Origin: JAGVPT01 sp964642725
GTDB lineage: Bacteria > Bacteroidota > Ignavibacteria > UBA10030 > UBA8401
Assembly: GCA_964642725.1 (NCBI GenBank)
Contig: CAZXQG010000003.1
Coordinates: forward strand, 61,753-125,752
Length of the DNA stretch: 64,000 bases
Direction of reading: 5' to 3'
Below the pieces are notes generated by a model that ran no database searches, was not told where the DNA came from, and saw only the letters and a list, made by a program, of their open reading frames with translations. Shown piece by piece: positions 1 through 9,064 of this stretch; the first letter of the stretch is position 1, and every line of letters begins with the position of its first letter. A program made the position numbers and the translations under genes.

Positions 1-249
1 GGAAAAAATATAATCGTCGTCGCGTAAAGCGGCTATTGCGCCGACGCCAACAGCTTCCTGCCCGATATACAAATGACAGAATCCGCCGATTTTACTCTTG
101 CCGTATTCCTGCGCAGAGCGTTCTTCGAACCGGCGGATGAGGAGCATCTGACGGTACAAGTCGATAAGTTTCGCGTTGGACAATCCCAAATCCTTCCAAC
201 GAAATGCCTTTGCATCTTTTGATTCTTTCTTGAGTGTCGCTGTTGCCAT
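1..249 (-). CDS. pdhA: Pyruvate dehydrogenase E1 alpha subunit, N-terminal part (runs off the window)
   Basis: Only the first 83 codons are inside the window; the gene continues to the left. The visible protein starts MATATLKKES and contains the segments LYRQMLLIRRFEERSAQ and GGFCHLYIGQEAV, which are the N-terminal signature of the thiamine-diphosphate E1 alpha subunit of the pyruvate dehydrogenase type. The start is set by an ATG at 249 preceded by AAGGAG. It follows lipA by 25 bases on the same strand and so belongs to the lipoate/dehydrogenase operon. It is the third E1 alpha-type sequence in this operon, so its substrate may differ from those of the two upstream E1 enzymes; pyruvate is the best guess from the GGFCHLYIGQEA signature. 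Confidence 0.85.
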   Translation of the reverse strand, partial: MATATLKKESKDAKAFRWKDLGLSNAKLIDLYRQMLLIRRFEERSAQEYGKSKIGGFCHLYIGQEAVGVGAIAALRDDDYIFS

Positions 250-274
250 TCGTTCTCCTTATGTTGAAAAAAAA

Positions 275-1144
275 TTACACTTGTTCGGCGGCGTGGTACG
301 AGCTGCGCACGAGCGGACCCGACTCAATGTACCGGAATCCCATCTGAAGACCGCGCCGCTTCAGCAGCAAGAATTCTTCGGGATGAACATACCGCTGAAC
401 GGGCAAATGAGATTGCGTCGGCTGCAAGTATTGACCGAGCGTAAGGATATCGCATTCCACTTCGCGAAGGTCGCTCATCGTATCTAAAACCTCTTCCGTC
501 GTTTCGCCAAGCCCGAGCATCAAGCCGGATTTTGTCAGAAAGCCTTTCTGCTTTGCGCGAAACAGCAATTCGAGCGATCGATTGTAATGCGCCTGCGGAC
601 GGACAGTCTTATACAACCGAGGCACTGTTTCTGTATTATGGTTGAGAATATCCGGCTGGGCATCGAGAACGATATTCAATGCCGCTTCACTGCCTACAAA
701 GTCCGGAATAAGCACTTCAATGCGGCACGAAGGAACCCGGCTCCGAATTTCATGAATGGTCTGGGCAAAAATTTGCGCGCCCCCGTCAAACAGCTCATCG
801 CGATTAACGGAGGTAATGACCGCATGCCGAAGATTCATCGCTTCGACCGCTTCGCCGACACGCCGTGGCTCATCCTTATCCAAAAATTCAGCACGGCCGG
901 TCTTCACGGCGCAAAAACCGCAGCTTCGTGTGCACGTATCGCCAAGAATCATGAAGGTAGCCGTGCCGGAATTCCAACACTCCCCCATATTCGGGCATCG
1001 GGCTTCTTCGCACACCGTATGAAGCCGGCTCTTGTCAATCAGAGTCTTCAGCCGTGAGTAATTTTCTCCTCCCGGAACACGAGCTTTCAACCATTCCGGT
1101 TTGCGCGGCCGTTCGACTGGTATTTCTTGTATGATTGTTTCCAT
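275..1144 (-). CDS. lipA: Lipoyl synthase
   Basis: Radical SAM enzyme that inserts two sulfurs into protein-bound octanoyl groups to make lipoyl cofactors. The 289-residue length is typical. The auxiliary cluster motif is CEEARCPNMGECW near residue 45, and the radical SAM cluster motif CTRSCGFC near residue 71; the conserved C-terminal RSSYHA lies just before the end. It sits in an operon with the octanoyltransferase (lipB) and all three subunits of lipoate-dependent dehydrogenases, so cofactor synthesis and acceptor proteins are made together. No strong Shine-Dalgarno sequence precedes the ATG; a short 7-base repeat array lies directly upstream instead. Confidence 0.97.
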   Translation of the reverse strand: METIIQEIPVERPRKPEWLKARVPGGENYSRLKTLIDKSRLHTVCEEARCPNMGECWNSGTATFMILGDTCTRSCGFCAVKTGRAEFLDKDEPRRVGEAVEAMNLRHAVITSVNRDELFDGGAQIFAQTIHEIRSRVPSCRIEVLIPDFVGSEAALNIVLDAQPDILNHNTETVPRLYKTVRPQAHYNRSLELLFRAKQKGFLTKSGLMLGLGETTEEVLDTMSDLREVECDILTLGQYLQPTQSHLPVQRYVHPEEFLLLKRRGLQMGFRYIESGPLVRSSYHAAEQV

Positions 1145-1150
1145 TTTTTT

Positions 1151-1363
1151 GATTTCGAATTAGGGATTATGAATTGAAACATCTGAAAAAAAGTACCACG
1201 CAAAGATGCAAATACGCGTAAGCTTCATTTTTTGTATGTTTTGCGCGAGGCAAGCTTTCCTTATTTTTCAGAAGTCTCAATTCTTAAAAAATAAATCTGG
1301 GAGCTTCGTACCATGCCCGTTCCAATTCCTAATTCATAATTTCCAAATCATAATTCTCCAAAT
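1151..1363. repeat. Spacer bracketed by heptanucleotide arrays in inverted orientation (E2-lipA)
   Basis: At 1151-1178 the plus strand reads as four 7-base units (GATTTCG AATTAGG GATTATG AATTGAA). At about 1323-1363 the minus strand reads as related units (ATTATGA, TTTGGAA, ATTATGA, ATTAGGA, ATTGGAA). The first array abuts the lipA start and the second overlaps the last codons and stop of the E2 gene. The interior holds no gene; part of it (CCACGCAAAGATGCAAA) is itself weakly repetitive. See the same arrangement at 3634-3713 and 33910-33992. Confidence 0.6.
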
Positions 1364-2588
1364 AGTGCACTATTTGCTGCAAAAACTTTCCGCCGAGCGC
1401 TCCGTCGATTATGCGATGGTCGTACGACATCGAGATGTAGACCATCGAACGGATGGCGATCGCGTCATCGATCACCACCGGGCGCTTTTTGATGGCGCCA
1501 ACGCCTAAAATTGCAACTTGAGGTTGGTTGATAATCGGGAAGCCGAAGAGATTGCCGAAAATACCCGGGTTGGTTATCGTAAACGTTCCACCTTGGACTT
1601 CATCAGGCATAAGCTTTTTCGTCCTCGCGCGATTCGAAAGGTCGTTTACTGCTCGCGCGAGTCCGGCAAAATCCTTGCCGGCAGCGTGTTTTACCACAGG
1701 AACAATTAAGCCATTTTCGAGCGCAACAGCAACTCCAACATTGATGTCCTTCCGGAGAATTATCGAATCGCCGTCAACGGAAGCATTGATCAACGGAAAA
1801 TCTTTTATTGCTTTGACGACCACGTCGACAAAGAAGGGGGTAAATGTGAGCTTGAATCCTTCCTTCTTCTCAAAATCTGCTTTGTGCTTTTCCCGATACG
1901 CTACGATTTTCGAAACATCGGCCTCGGTCACAGAGCCGACATGGGCCGACGTGTGGACGCTCCGTACCATGTGCTCGGCAATGGCTTTTCGCATCGTATC
2001 CATTTTTATAACTTCAACGCCGCCGGTCGGAGCTGCCGCGGTTGAAGTTTTAACGTGAGCGGATTCGGGTCTCGATTTCTTGTGTTCGATATACTCCATA
2101 ATATCTTTTTTCGAGACGCGATTGTTCGCACCGCTCCCCGGAACTTCTTCCAGCTCCCCCATCGAAATGCCTTCCGCGCGGGCGATGTTCATGACAAGGG
2201 GAGAAAAGAATCTATTCGTTTCTGCTGAAACGCTGTGTTTGATATTCGCCGGTTCGGGAGAAGAATGAAGGACTGAAGCAGCTTCGGGATTTAGGCTTTG
2301 GGTGTTAGCTTGGACGAGTTCCGGTTCAGGATTCAATGGAGCATGCACATCTGTCTGTATTCTTGCGATCACAGTGTGGACGTCGACAGTTTTCTGTTCC
2401 GGAAAAAGTAATTCGGCAACAAGTCCGGCGGAAGGCGACGGAATTTCCGAATCAACTTTGTCCGTACTGATTTCCAATAGGGTTTCGTCCTTCGCTATCT
2501 TATCCCCCACCTTTTTATACCACTTCGTAATGGTCCCCTCCGCTATGCTTTCGCCCATCTGGGGCATGATCACATCTACGATAGCCAT
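1329..2588 (-). CDS. Dihydrolipoamide acyltransferase (E2) of a 2-oxoacid dehydrogenase complex
   Basis: Core acyltransferase of a pyruvate/branched-chain 2-oxoacid dehydrogenase complex. Domains in order: one N-terminal lipoyl domain (PQMGESIAEGTI start, lipoyl lysine in EISTDKVDSEI), an Ala/Pro-poor linker, an E3/E1-binding domain (SPLVMNIARAEGI...RVSKKDIMEYI), and the catalytic domain with the HRIIDG active-site motif near the C terminus. I start at the ATG at 2588, giving MAIVDVIMPQMGES; an in-frame GTG at 2636, six bases after the E1 beta stop, would add 16 residues and cannot be excluded. The last residues (YDLEIMN) are encoded by a heptamer repeat array that runs into the stop codon. 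Only one E2 is visible for three E1 enzymes. Confidence 0.92.
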   Translation of the reverse strand: MAIVDVIMPQMGESIAEGTITKWYKKVGDKIAKDETLLEISTDKVDSEIPSPSAGLVAELLFPEQKTVDVHTVIARIQTDVHAPLNPEPELVQANTQSLNPEAASVLHSSPEPANIKHSVSAETNRFFSPLVMNIARAEGISMGELEEVPGSGANNRVSKKDIMEYIEHKKSRPESAHVKTSTAAAPTGGVEVIKMDTMRKAIAEHMVRSVHTSAHVGSVTEADVSKIVAYREKHKADFEKKEGFKLTFTPFFVDVVVKAIKDFPLINASVDGDSIILRKDINVGVAVALENGLIVPVVKHAAGKDFAGLARAVNDLSNRARTKKLMPDEVQGGTFTITNPGIFGNLFGFPIINQPQVAILGVGAIKKRPVVIDDAIAIRSMVYISMSYDHRIIDGALGGKFLQQIVHYLENYDLEIMN

Positions 2589-2642
2589 AGGTTCTTCAAT
2601 TGATGGTTCGTTAAGTTTCTCGACTTGTTCCGGCACGGCTTC

Positions 2643-3620
2643 TTAGAATGCCGCCAATCCTCGCAACGCTGTCACGATTTTTTCCTTCGTTGGAAGAAAA
2701 AATTCTTCCAGCGTCGGCGCAAAAGGAGTCGGAGTGTCGATCGCGCCAACCCGTTTGATCGGTGCGTCAAGACTTTGAAACGCAAACTCTGCAATGAGAG
2801 CGGCAATCTCGCCTCCGATTCCGCCCGTGATCGTATCTTCGTGCGCGATCAAAACTTTTCCCGTTTTCCTCACCGAAGTCAGAATCAATTCTTTATCAAA
2901 CGGCATCAAACTTCGCAGATCAAGAACTTCAACACTGACGCCGTCCTGTTTTTCAAGAATATCTGCGGCTTCAAGAGCCGCATGAACGACAGACCCATAC
3001 GTGACAACGGAAATATCTCTTCCATTCCTCTTGATATCTCCCTTCCCAATTTCGACGACAAAATCGTCGTTCGGTACCTCACCTTTGATGTGGCGGTACA
3101 ACCGCTTGTGCTCAAAATAGAGCACAGGGTTTGGGTCGCGGATGGCCGCTTTGATCAATCCCTTTGCATCATAAGGTGTCGACGGTGCAACAAGTTTTAA
3201 TCCCGGCTGATGGAAAAACCACGCTTCAGGATTACGCGAGTGAAACGGCCCGCCGTGAATGCCTGCACCGGACGGAAGGCGAACAACCATCGGCACAGGA
3301 AGATTCCACCGATAATGCATAGTGGCGGAATTGCTCACAAGCTGGTTGAATCCGCAGGTTACAAAATCTGCGAACTGCATCTCCGCAACAGGTTTCATCC
3401 CGACCAGCGCAGCCCCGGTCGCGGCTCCGAGAATTGCAGACTCCGCCAGCACCGAATCGATAACGCGATCGCTTCCAAAGTGATTGAGAAATCCCTTGGT
3501 GACTTTAAAAGCACCGCCATACTCGCCAATGTCTTCCCCGAGAAGAAAGACCGATGAATCGCGCTCCATCTCTTCCCACAATCCCATGCTGATAGCGTCA
3601 ATATAAGAGACTACGGCCAT
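2643..3620 (-). CDS. 2-oxoacid dehydrogenase E1 component, beta subunit
   Basis: Transketolase-like beta subunit of a two-chain E1 (pyruvate, acetoin or branched-chain 2-oxoacid dehydrogenase). The 325-residue length is typical. The N terminus MAVVSYIDAISMGLWEEM and the segments LLGEDIGEYGGAFKVTKG, EMQFADF and RLPSGAGIHGGPFHS are hallmark E1 beta sequences; the C-terminal domain has DLRSLMPFD and HED. It lies between the matching alpha subunit and E2 in the operon, with the E2 start just after its stop. Substrate specificity cannot be read from the sequence. Confidence 0.93.
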   Translation of the reverse strand: MAVVSYIDAISMGLWEEMERDSSVFLLGEDIGEYGGAFKVTKGFLNHFGSDRVIDSVLAESAILGAATGAALVGMKPVAEMQFADFVTCGFNQLVSNSATMHYRWNLPVPMVVRLPSGAGIHGGPFHSRNPEAWFFHQPGLKLVAPSTPYDAKGLIKAAIRDPNPVLYFEHKRLYRHIKGEVPNDDFVVEIGKGDIKRNGRDISVVTYGSVVHAALEAADILEKQDGVSVEVLDLRSLMPFDKELILTSVRKTGKVLIAHEDTITGGIGGEIAALIAEFAFQSLDAPIKRVGAIDTPTPFAPTLEEFFLPTKEKIVTALRGLAAF

Positions 3621-3633
3621 AAGGTAAATTATG

Positions 3634-3713
3634 AATTAAGAATTAAGAATTAAGAATTGAAACATGGATTAAGTTCTCACAAATTCTTAATTCTTAATTC
3701 TTAATTCTTAATT
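3634..3713. repeat. Inverted heptanucleotide arrays (AATTAAG)n between E1 alpha and E1 beta
   Basis: Three perfect tandem AATTAAG units (3634-3654) plus one variant are followed, after about 25 bases, by four perfect CTTAATT units (3686-3713), the reverse complement. The two arrays can pair as a long AT-rich hairpin. The right array ends inside the stop codon of the E1 alpha gene; the left array ends a few bases before the E1 beta start. There is no other content in this spacer. Confidence 0.9.
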
Positions 3714-4740
3714 ATTCTGCAAATACTCCAACGGCTGCATCTCCAGCCGGCGGATACGGACTTTCCAGGGCAAACTGTATCGCTTCCTGAATTTCTTCAG
3801 ATATTTTCCTTTCATAATCGGATTTGATTACTCGTGAAAGGATCTTCTTATCTTCCAACTGTTTCTCAATCTTCAAGAGCGGGTCTTTCTTTTTCCACTT
3901 GTCTAATAGTTTTTTTGGGACGTACTCCGCGCCATCGTTTACCGAGTGACCATGCATTCTCATCGTGACAGATTCGATAAGCGTCGGCCCATCTCCTCTT
4001 CGTGCCCGGTCGACCGCTTGCTTGCTGACTGCATAGACTTCATCGACGTCAGTACCGTCAATCGTGAAACCTGGAATGCCATACCCTATTGCGCGGTCGG
4101 ATATTTTCTCAACGATGAACTGCTTTGCAATCGGCGTCGAGTACGCGTACTGATTGTTCTCGACGATCAATACGAGAGGGAGTTTCATCACGGAACACAT
4201 CGCGAGCGATTCGTGGAAATCTCCGACGTTGCTCCCTCCGTCGCCGATATACGTCATGACGACAGACTTTTCTTTTCTAAGCTTACTCGCCAGCGCAACT
4301 CCCGTGGCAACCGGAATCATCGCGGCAAGATGGCTGATGTTTCCGTAAATCCTCAGAGAGGAATCTGCATAATGCCCTGTCCCATCGCGGCCTCGCGCCG
4401 GGCTGTTTCCACGCCCGAGATGCTGCAGCATGAGATTGCGAACCGTCTGACCTTTGACGAAATGCGCACCAAGGTCGCGATGCATCGGGAAGAGATAATC
4501 TTCTATCTTCAGACAAAACGCGCTCCCCACCGCCGTTGCCTCGTTTCCGTTTCCACTGAACGCTCCGCCGATAATTTTTCCCTGGCGGTACAACGTAATG
4601 ATCGACTCCTCGAACTCACGGGTTAAACGCATGAAATAATAAATCTGAAGCAATTCATCATGAGAAAGATGCTGCTTTCCGGCGTTGGGACGATGAGCCG
4701 CCACGACCCGTGCACTTTTCAATTTTATGGATGCAGGCAT
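3712..4740 (-). CDS. 2-oxoacid dehydrogenase E1 component, alpha subunit
   Basis: Thiamine-diphosphate-binding alpha subunit that decarboxylates a 2-oxoacid and passes the acyl group to E2. The 342-residue protein carries the ThDP motif beginning GDGGSNVGDFHESL and ending VENNQYAYS, and the phosphorylation-loop-like RMHGHSVND. LFPMHRDLGAHF and GTGHYADSSLRIYGNISHL are more like acetoin/branched-chain E1 alpha than classical PDH. It pairs with the E1 beta gene downstream and follows the fused E1 gene by 11 bases. The basic N-terminal 25 residues are not conserved. Confidence 0.92.
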   Translation of the reverse strand: MPASIKLKSARVVAAHRPNAGKQHLSHDELLQIYYFMRLTREFEESIITLYRQGKIIGGAFSGNGNEATAVGSAFCLKIEDYLFPMHRDLGAHFVKGQTVRNLMLQHLGRGNSPARGRDGTGHYADSSLRIYGNISHLAAMIPVATGVALASKLRKEKSVVMTYIGDGGSNVGDFHESLAMCSVMKLPLVLIVENNQYAYSTPIAKQFIVEKISDRAIGYGIPGFTIDGTDVDEVYAVSKQAVDRARRGDGPTLIESVTMRMHGHSVNDGAEYVPKKLLDKWKKKDPLLKIEKQLEDKKILSRVIKSDYERKISEEIQEAIQFALESPYPPAGDAAVGVFAE

Positions 4741-4751
4741 AGGTTTGCGGG

Positions 4752-6848
4752 TTAATATTCCGCCATTTTGTTCAACGCAGAAACGATATCGCTTTCCTGG
4801 GGCAGAACTGCATTCTCCAAAGCCGGCGCAAAAGGAATCGGTGCATCCTTCGCTGCCACTCTCATGATCGGGGCGTCAAGCCATTGAAAGCATTCTTCCG
4901 CTATGACCGACCCGATCTCGGCGCCGAATCCGCCGGTTCGGGTATCTTCATGGACGATCAGCACCTTCCCGGTCTTTTTTACTGATGACAACACTGTTTC
5001 CTTATCCCACGGACAAATCGTACGAAGGTCAATCACTTCCACACTCATACCTTGCCCCTCAAGTTTTTTCGCCGCTTCGAGAGAACGCTGGACCATCATA
5101 CCCCAGGCAACGATTGTCACATCATTCCCTTCCTTCTTTACACTTGCAAGCCCAAACGGTATGAGATAATTCTCATCAGGCTCCGGACTGGAGGCAAACC
5201 CTTGCCGGTAAAGTCCTTTATGCTCGCAAAACAGAACGGGATTTTCTTCCCTGCACGCTGTCTTCAACAATCCTTTTGCATCCGCTGCGTTGGACGGCAT
5301 CGCTATCCACAGACCGGGCATATGCGCAAAAAATCCCTCGATGCTTTGGCTGTGATACAACCCGCCGCGAATATAACCACCGACGGCAACACGCACAACA
5401 ACGGGACAGGAAAAAATTCCATCCGACCGATAGCGAAGCTTCACAAGCTCGTCTTTGAACTGCATGAACGATGGCCAGATGTAATCGCCGAACTGAATCT
5501 CGACGACGGGCTTAAATCCGCGGATTGCCAATCCGATCGCGGTCCCGACAATGCTTGCTTCTGCCAATTGAGAATTGAACGCGCGCGCTTCGCCAAACGC
5601 GGCAGTCAATCCCTTCGTCGCAGTGAACACGCCCCCTTTGCTGCCGGCAATATCCTCTCCGTATACCAGCATCTTCGGATTGTATTTCATCTCTTCATGC
5701 AAAGCATGATTGATCGCATCGACCATCACGATGGTTTTGCCTTCGTGATTCGGTTTTGCAAAATTCTCTTTTGGAACGATGATGTTGGGGGAAAACACAT
5801 TTCGCTCTGCAGTATCGGCGGCGGGACTCGGCTGCGTCTCTGCCCGGTCTGCAGCGTCTTCCACTTCTTTTTTTACTTCAGCTTTTAATCCCTCCAGTTC
5901 TTCGGCAGAGAGAACTTCGGAATCGAGAATTATTTTCTCAAGCTTCGGCAGCGGATCGCTGAGTCGAATTCGCTCGATCTCCGCCGGAGTCAAATATTTC
6001 TTGGGATCATCGGACGAGGAATGCGGGAATAACCGAACAACGTCGGCCTCGATCAAGCTCGGACCTTTTCCTGCGCGGGCATGCTGCACTGCTTCCTGTG
6101 CCGCCCGATACGAGGCGGCAAAATCAGTCCCATCAATACGAAAACGGCAAAGATCCGGGTAGCCCTTTGAAAGTTCATAAATGGAACTGCCCGCAATTTG
6201 GTCTTTCACCGGAACGGAAATCGCGTACCCGTTATTCTGAATTAAGAAGATCACGGGAAGTTTTTCACGGGTCGCCCAATTCAACGCTTCGCTGAACTCG
6301 CCTTCACTCGTCGCTCCTTCTCCGGAAGAAACGTACACCACTTCATCGGTTCCTTCTATCACAGCACCTAATGCCGTGCCGACCGCCTGAAGAAACTGCG
6401 TGCCGGTCGGACTTGACTGTGAAGGGATGCGAAGCGCTTTGTTGCCGTAGTGTGAAGGCATCTGCCGCCCGTTGGAACTCGGTCCTCCGAGGCGATGCAT
6501 CGATTCGAGAAAAATTTCGTACGCTGTCGAGCCGAATTGCAACGCGAATGCGAGGTCGCGGTAGTACGGGTACGCCCAATCGGACCCAGGTTTCAACGCC
6601 ATCGCGACGGCAATCTGGCAGGCTTCGTGTCCGGGCCCGCTGATATGAAACAGAATCTTTCCCTGCTTCAACAGAATCATCGATTTCTCGTCAATGCTCC
6701 GTGAAAGGTACATTGACCGGAACGCCTGGATGAACTGCGCGTTGGTCAATTGACCATTCGAAGAATGTGAACTCTTTACATGCTTCGTGTTCCAGTGGGG
6801 TGAAGGCTCTAGCTTATGGACTGTCATAACATGTTTTTTCGCTGTCAT
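4752..6848 (-). CDS. Fused alpha-beta E1 of a branched-chain-type 2-oxoacid dehydrogenase
   Basis: Single-chain E1 in which the alpha and beta subunits are joined. Residues about 30-330 are E1 alpha-like, with the ThDP motif starting GEGATSEGEFSEALNWAT and ending LIQNNGYAIS; residues about 370-698 are E1 beta-like (VMVDAINHALHEEM, VYGEDIAGSKGGVF, EIQFGDYIWPSFMQ). A Glu/Ala-rich linker joins the halves. Such fusions are well known among Bacteroidota 2-oxoisovalerate dehydrogenases, so branched-chain 2-oxoacids are the likely substrates. Its ATG overlaps the lipB stop by ATGA, showing translational coupling. It is followed by a separate E1 alpha and E1 beta, which makes it one of three E1 enzymes in the operon. 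Confidence 0.92.
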   Translation of the reverse strand: MTAKKHVMTVHKLEPSPHWNTKHVKSSHSSNGQLTNAQFIQAFRSMYLSRSIDEKSMILLKQGKILFHISGPGHEACQIAVAMALKPGSDWAYPYYRDLAFALQFGSTAYEIFLESMHRLGGPSSNGRQMPSHYGNKALRIPSQSSPTGTQFLQAVGTALGAVIEGTDEVVYVSSGEGATSEGEFSEALNWATREKLPVIFLIQNNGYAISVPVKDQIAGSSIYELSKGYPDLCRFRIDGTDFAASYRAAQEAVQHARAGKGPSLIEADVVRLFPHSSSDDPKKYLTPAEIERIRLSDPLPKLEKIILDSEVLSAEELEGLKAEVKKEVEDAADRAETQPSPAADTAERNVFSPNIIVPKENFAKPNHEGKTIVMVDAINHALHEEMKYNPKMLVYGEDIAGSKGGVFTATKGLTAAFGEARAFNSQLAEASIVGTAIGLAIRGFKPVVEIQFGDYIWPSFMQFKDELVKLRYRSDGIFSCPVVVRVAVGGYIRGGLYHSQSIEGFFAHMPGLWIAMPSNAADAKGLLKTACREENPVLFCEHKGLYRQGFASSPEPDENYLIPFGLASVKKEGNDVTIVAWGMMVQRSLEAAKKLEGQGMSVEVIDLRTICPWDKETVLSSVKKTGKVLIVHEDTRTGGFGAEIGSVIAEECFQWLDAPIMRVAAKDAPIPFAPALENAVLPQESDIVSALNKMAEY

Positions 6849-7561
6849 GAAATCTTCTCCTCAATGGAAACAGCATCTTCACGATGTTTGTTCGAGAGAA
6901 GCTCATCAAGAATCATCGGTTGTGCCGCGACCGAGAAAACCGATTCAAAATTTCCAACGACCGCATTTTCAACGTCCGTCATGATAACTTCGTGACCCCT
7001 CAGAACACGAAGCGACGTTACACCTTTGTGAAAAATTCCGCACGGAATAATCCTGTCGAAATAAGACAAGTCGGTGTTAGCGTTGAAAGCAAATCCATGC
7101 ATCGTAATCCAACGGCTCACCTTCACACCGATCGCCGCAATTTTATCGTTCTTAACCCAAACGCCGGTATAACCTTCAGAGCGTTCAGCCTCGATGCCGA
7201 AGTCTTTTGTCGTACGAATCAGCACCTCTTCGATGTCGCGAAGGTAGCGATGGATGTCGAGGTAGTAAGTGTTCAAATTGAGAATCGGATAACCGACCAA
7301 TTGACCGGGACCGTGGTACGTCACGTCGCCCCCCCTGTCAATATTAAACAGGTCAATTTTCCTTTCATGCAATTCAACTTCGCCGGCAAGAAGATGGTTT
7401 GCGTCTGCGCCCTTGCCGAGCGTATAGACTGGTTCATGTTCAGTCAGAAGCAAAACATCGGGGATACGATTGGCAAGCCGAGCGGAGAATATTTTTCTCT
7501 GCAGATTCCACGCCTCGGCGTAACGCGTCCGGCCAAGATTAATCACGAGAAGTTGATTCAT
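6845..7561 (-). CDS. lipB: Octanoyl-[ACP]:protein octanoyltransferase
   Basis: Transfers octanoyl groups from acyl carrier protein to lipoyl domains, the first step of lipoate synthesis completed by LipA. The signature RGGDVTYHGPGQLVGYPI lies near residue 78, the catalytic lysine in AAIGVKVSRW, and the active-site cysteine in PCGI. I start at ATG 7561 (MNQLLVINLGRT), because the 14 residues upstream of it are not family-like; an upstream start at 7603 is possible. It lies 49 bases after lpdA and overlaps the fused E1 gene by four bases. Confidence 0.95.
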   Translation of the reverse strand: MNQLLVINLGRTRYAEAWNLQRKIFSARLANRIPDVLLLTEHEPVYTLGKGADANHLLAGEVELHERKIDLFNIDRGGDVTYHGPGQLVGYPILNLNTYYLDIHRYLRDIEEVLIRTTKDFGIEAERSEGYTGVWVKNDKIAAIGVKVSRWITMHGFAFNANTDLSYFDRIIPCGIFHKGVTSLRVLRGHEVIMTDVENAVVGNFESVFSVAAQPMILDELLSNKHREDAVSIEEKIS

Positions 7562-7610
7562 GTTCAGGTCTACGAATTGTGAACCGCCGGTCCGGCGGCT
7601 CACCCATGTG

Positions 7611-9002
7611 TTAGATATTCAACGCCTCGCCGTACGCGTCCAGCGCGGCTTCGCCGACTCCTTCACTCAGCGTCGGATGAGCATGAATTGTTTGGATAAT
7701 CTGTTCGCGAGTCGTTTCCAGAGTCCGGGCTATGACAAGTTCGGCGATCATTTCCGTCGCTTCCGACCCAATGATATGCGCGCCGAGAAGTTCGCCGTAC
7801 TTCGCATCGAAAATCAGCTTGACAAATCCTTCAGGCTCGTTAATGGCAAGAGCTTTGCCGTGAGAACGAAACGGGTAGCGCCCGATTTTCAATTCGTACC
7901 CTTTCTCCCGGGCCTTCTCTTCCGTCAAACCAACGCTTGCGACTTGCGGCTGGCAATACGTGCAGCCCGGGATATTGTCGTAGTTGATCAGGTGCGGATT
8001 CTTCCCAGCAATCTTTTCTACGCACACGATTCCTTCCGCCGAGGCGACATGTGCAAGCCACGGAGGGCCGTTGACATCCCCGATGGCATAAATGCCGTCG
8101 ACATTGGTTTTGTAGAATTGGTCGACAGTAATGAACGAGCGGTCGGTCTTAACCCCGAGCGTCTCGAGTCCGAGATTCTCGATGTTTCCCTGCACACCGA
8201 TGGCGACGAGGGCAATTTCCGCCTTTAGATCTTTTTTCCCCTCTTTATTGCTGACGCTCACGGTCACTTCTTTTCCTGTCGAGACGCCTTCAACTTTGGT
8301 TTCGGTCAGAACTTCAATACCATTTTTTGAAAAAACGCGGCCGAGGGTCTTCGTCACTTCTCTATCTTCAATTGGAAGCAGACTCGGCATCATTTCAACG
8401 ACAGTTACTTTCGTTCCGTAGGCATTATAAAAATATGCAAACTCAACGCCGATGGCCCCTGCACCGATAATGACCATGGTCTTCGGAACAGCGCTGAGGA
8501 CCATCGCTTCGGAACTGGTAATAACCTGTTTACCGTCAATCTTTATAGATGGAAAGGTCTTCGGCCGCGCACCAGTCGCAATGATAATGTGCTTGGCATT
8601 GATCCTGTCGGTCTTGCCGGCCTGCGCAACTTCGACAATTCCCTTCGCGATAATTTTCGCCGTCCCAGCCAGGTAATCAACTTTGTTTTTTTTGAAGAGG
8701 AATTCAATTCCTTTCGATGAGCGCCCCGCAATATCCCGGCTTCGTTTCACGGCGACGGAGAAATCGGCCTTCAGATTGTCAAACGAAAATCCGAATTCCC
8801 CGGCGTGCCGGAGAAGGTTGTAGACTTCGGCGTTTTTCAAGAGCGCTTTGGTCGGAATGCAGCCCCAATTAAGGCATATGCCGCCGAGCTTGTCTTTTTC
8901 GACGACGAGGGTTTTCAAACCAAGTTGACCTGCACGAATGGCTGCAATGTACCCGCCTGGGCCGCCGCCAATAATAACGACATCATATTGCTTGTCTGCC
9001 AT
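7611..9002 (-). CDS. lpdA: Dihydrolipoyl dehydrogenase (E3)
   Basis: FAD flavoprotein that reoxidises dihydrolipoyl groups of E2 with NAD. The 463-residue length is standard. FAD motif DVVIIGGGPGGYIAAIRAGQ is at the N terminus; the redox-active disulfide is in GGICLNWGCIPTK; the NAD-binding motif is MVIIGAGAIGVEFA; the catalytic dyad is HAHPTLSE near the C terminus. It is the first gene of the operon, with AGAGGA before the ATG. A terminator-like hairpin lies in its leader at 9065-9093. Confidence 0.97.
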   Translation of the reverse strand: MADKQYDVVIIGGGPGGYIAAIRAGQLGLKTLVVEKDKLGGICLNWGCIPTKALLKNAEVYNLLRHAGEFGFSFDNLKADFSVAVKRSRDIAGRSSKGIEFLFKKNKVDYLAGTAKIIAKGIVEVAQAGKTDRINAKHIIIATGARPKTFPSIKIDGKQVITSSEAMVLSAVPKTMVIIGAGAIGVEFAYFYNAYGTKVTVVEMMPSLLPIEDREVTKTLGRVFSKNGIEVLTETKVEGVSTGKEVTVSVSNKEGKKDLKAEIALVAIGVQGNIENLGLETLGVKTDRSFITVDQFYKTNVDGIYAIGDVNGPPWLAHVASAEGIVCVEKIAGKNPHLINYDNIPGCTYCQPQVASVGLTEEKAREKGYELKIGRYPFRSHGKALAINEPEGFVKLIFDAKYGELLGAHIIGSEATEMIAELVIARTLETTREQIIQTIHAHPTLSEGVGEAALDAYGEALNI

Positions 9003-9064
9003 GAATTCCTCTCACGAAGTTCGCGAAGCGATCCCTTTGGGAGATCCCTTCGGGATTAAAAAAA

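Noticed and set aside
4283..4516. Many long open frames antisense to the dehydrogenase, hydrogenase and arginine genes
   Set aside because: They overlap well-supported genes on the other strand, have no family features, and are expected from codon bias.
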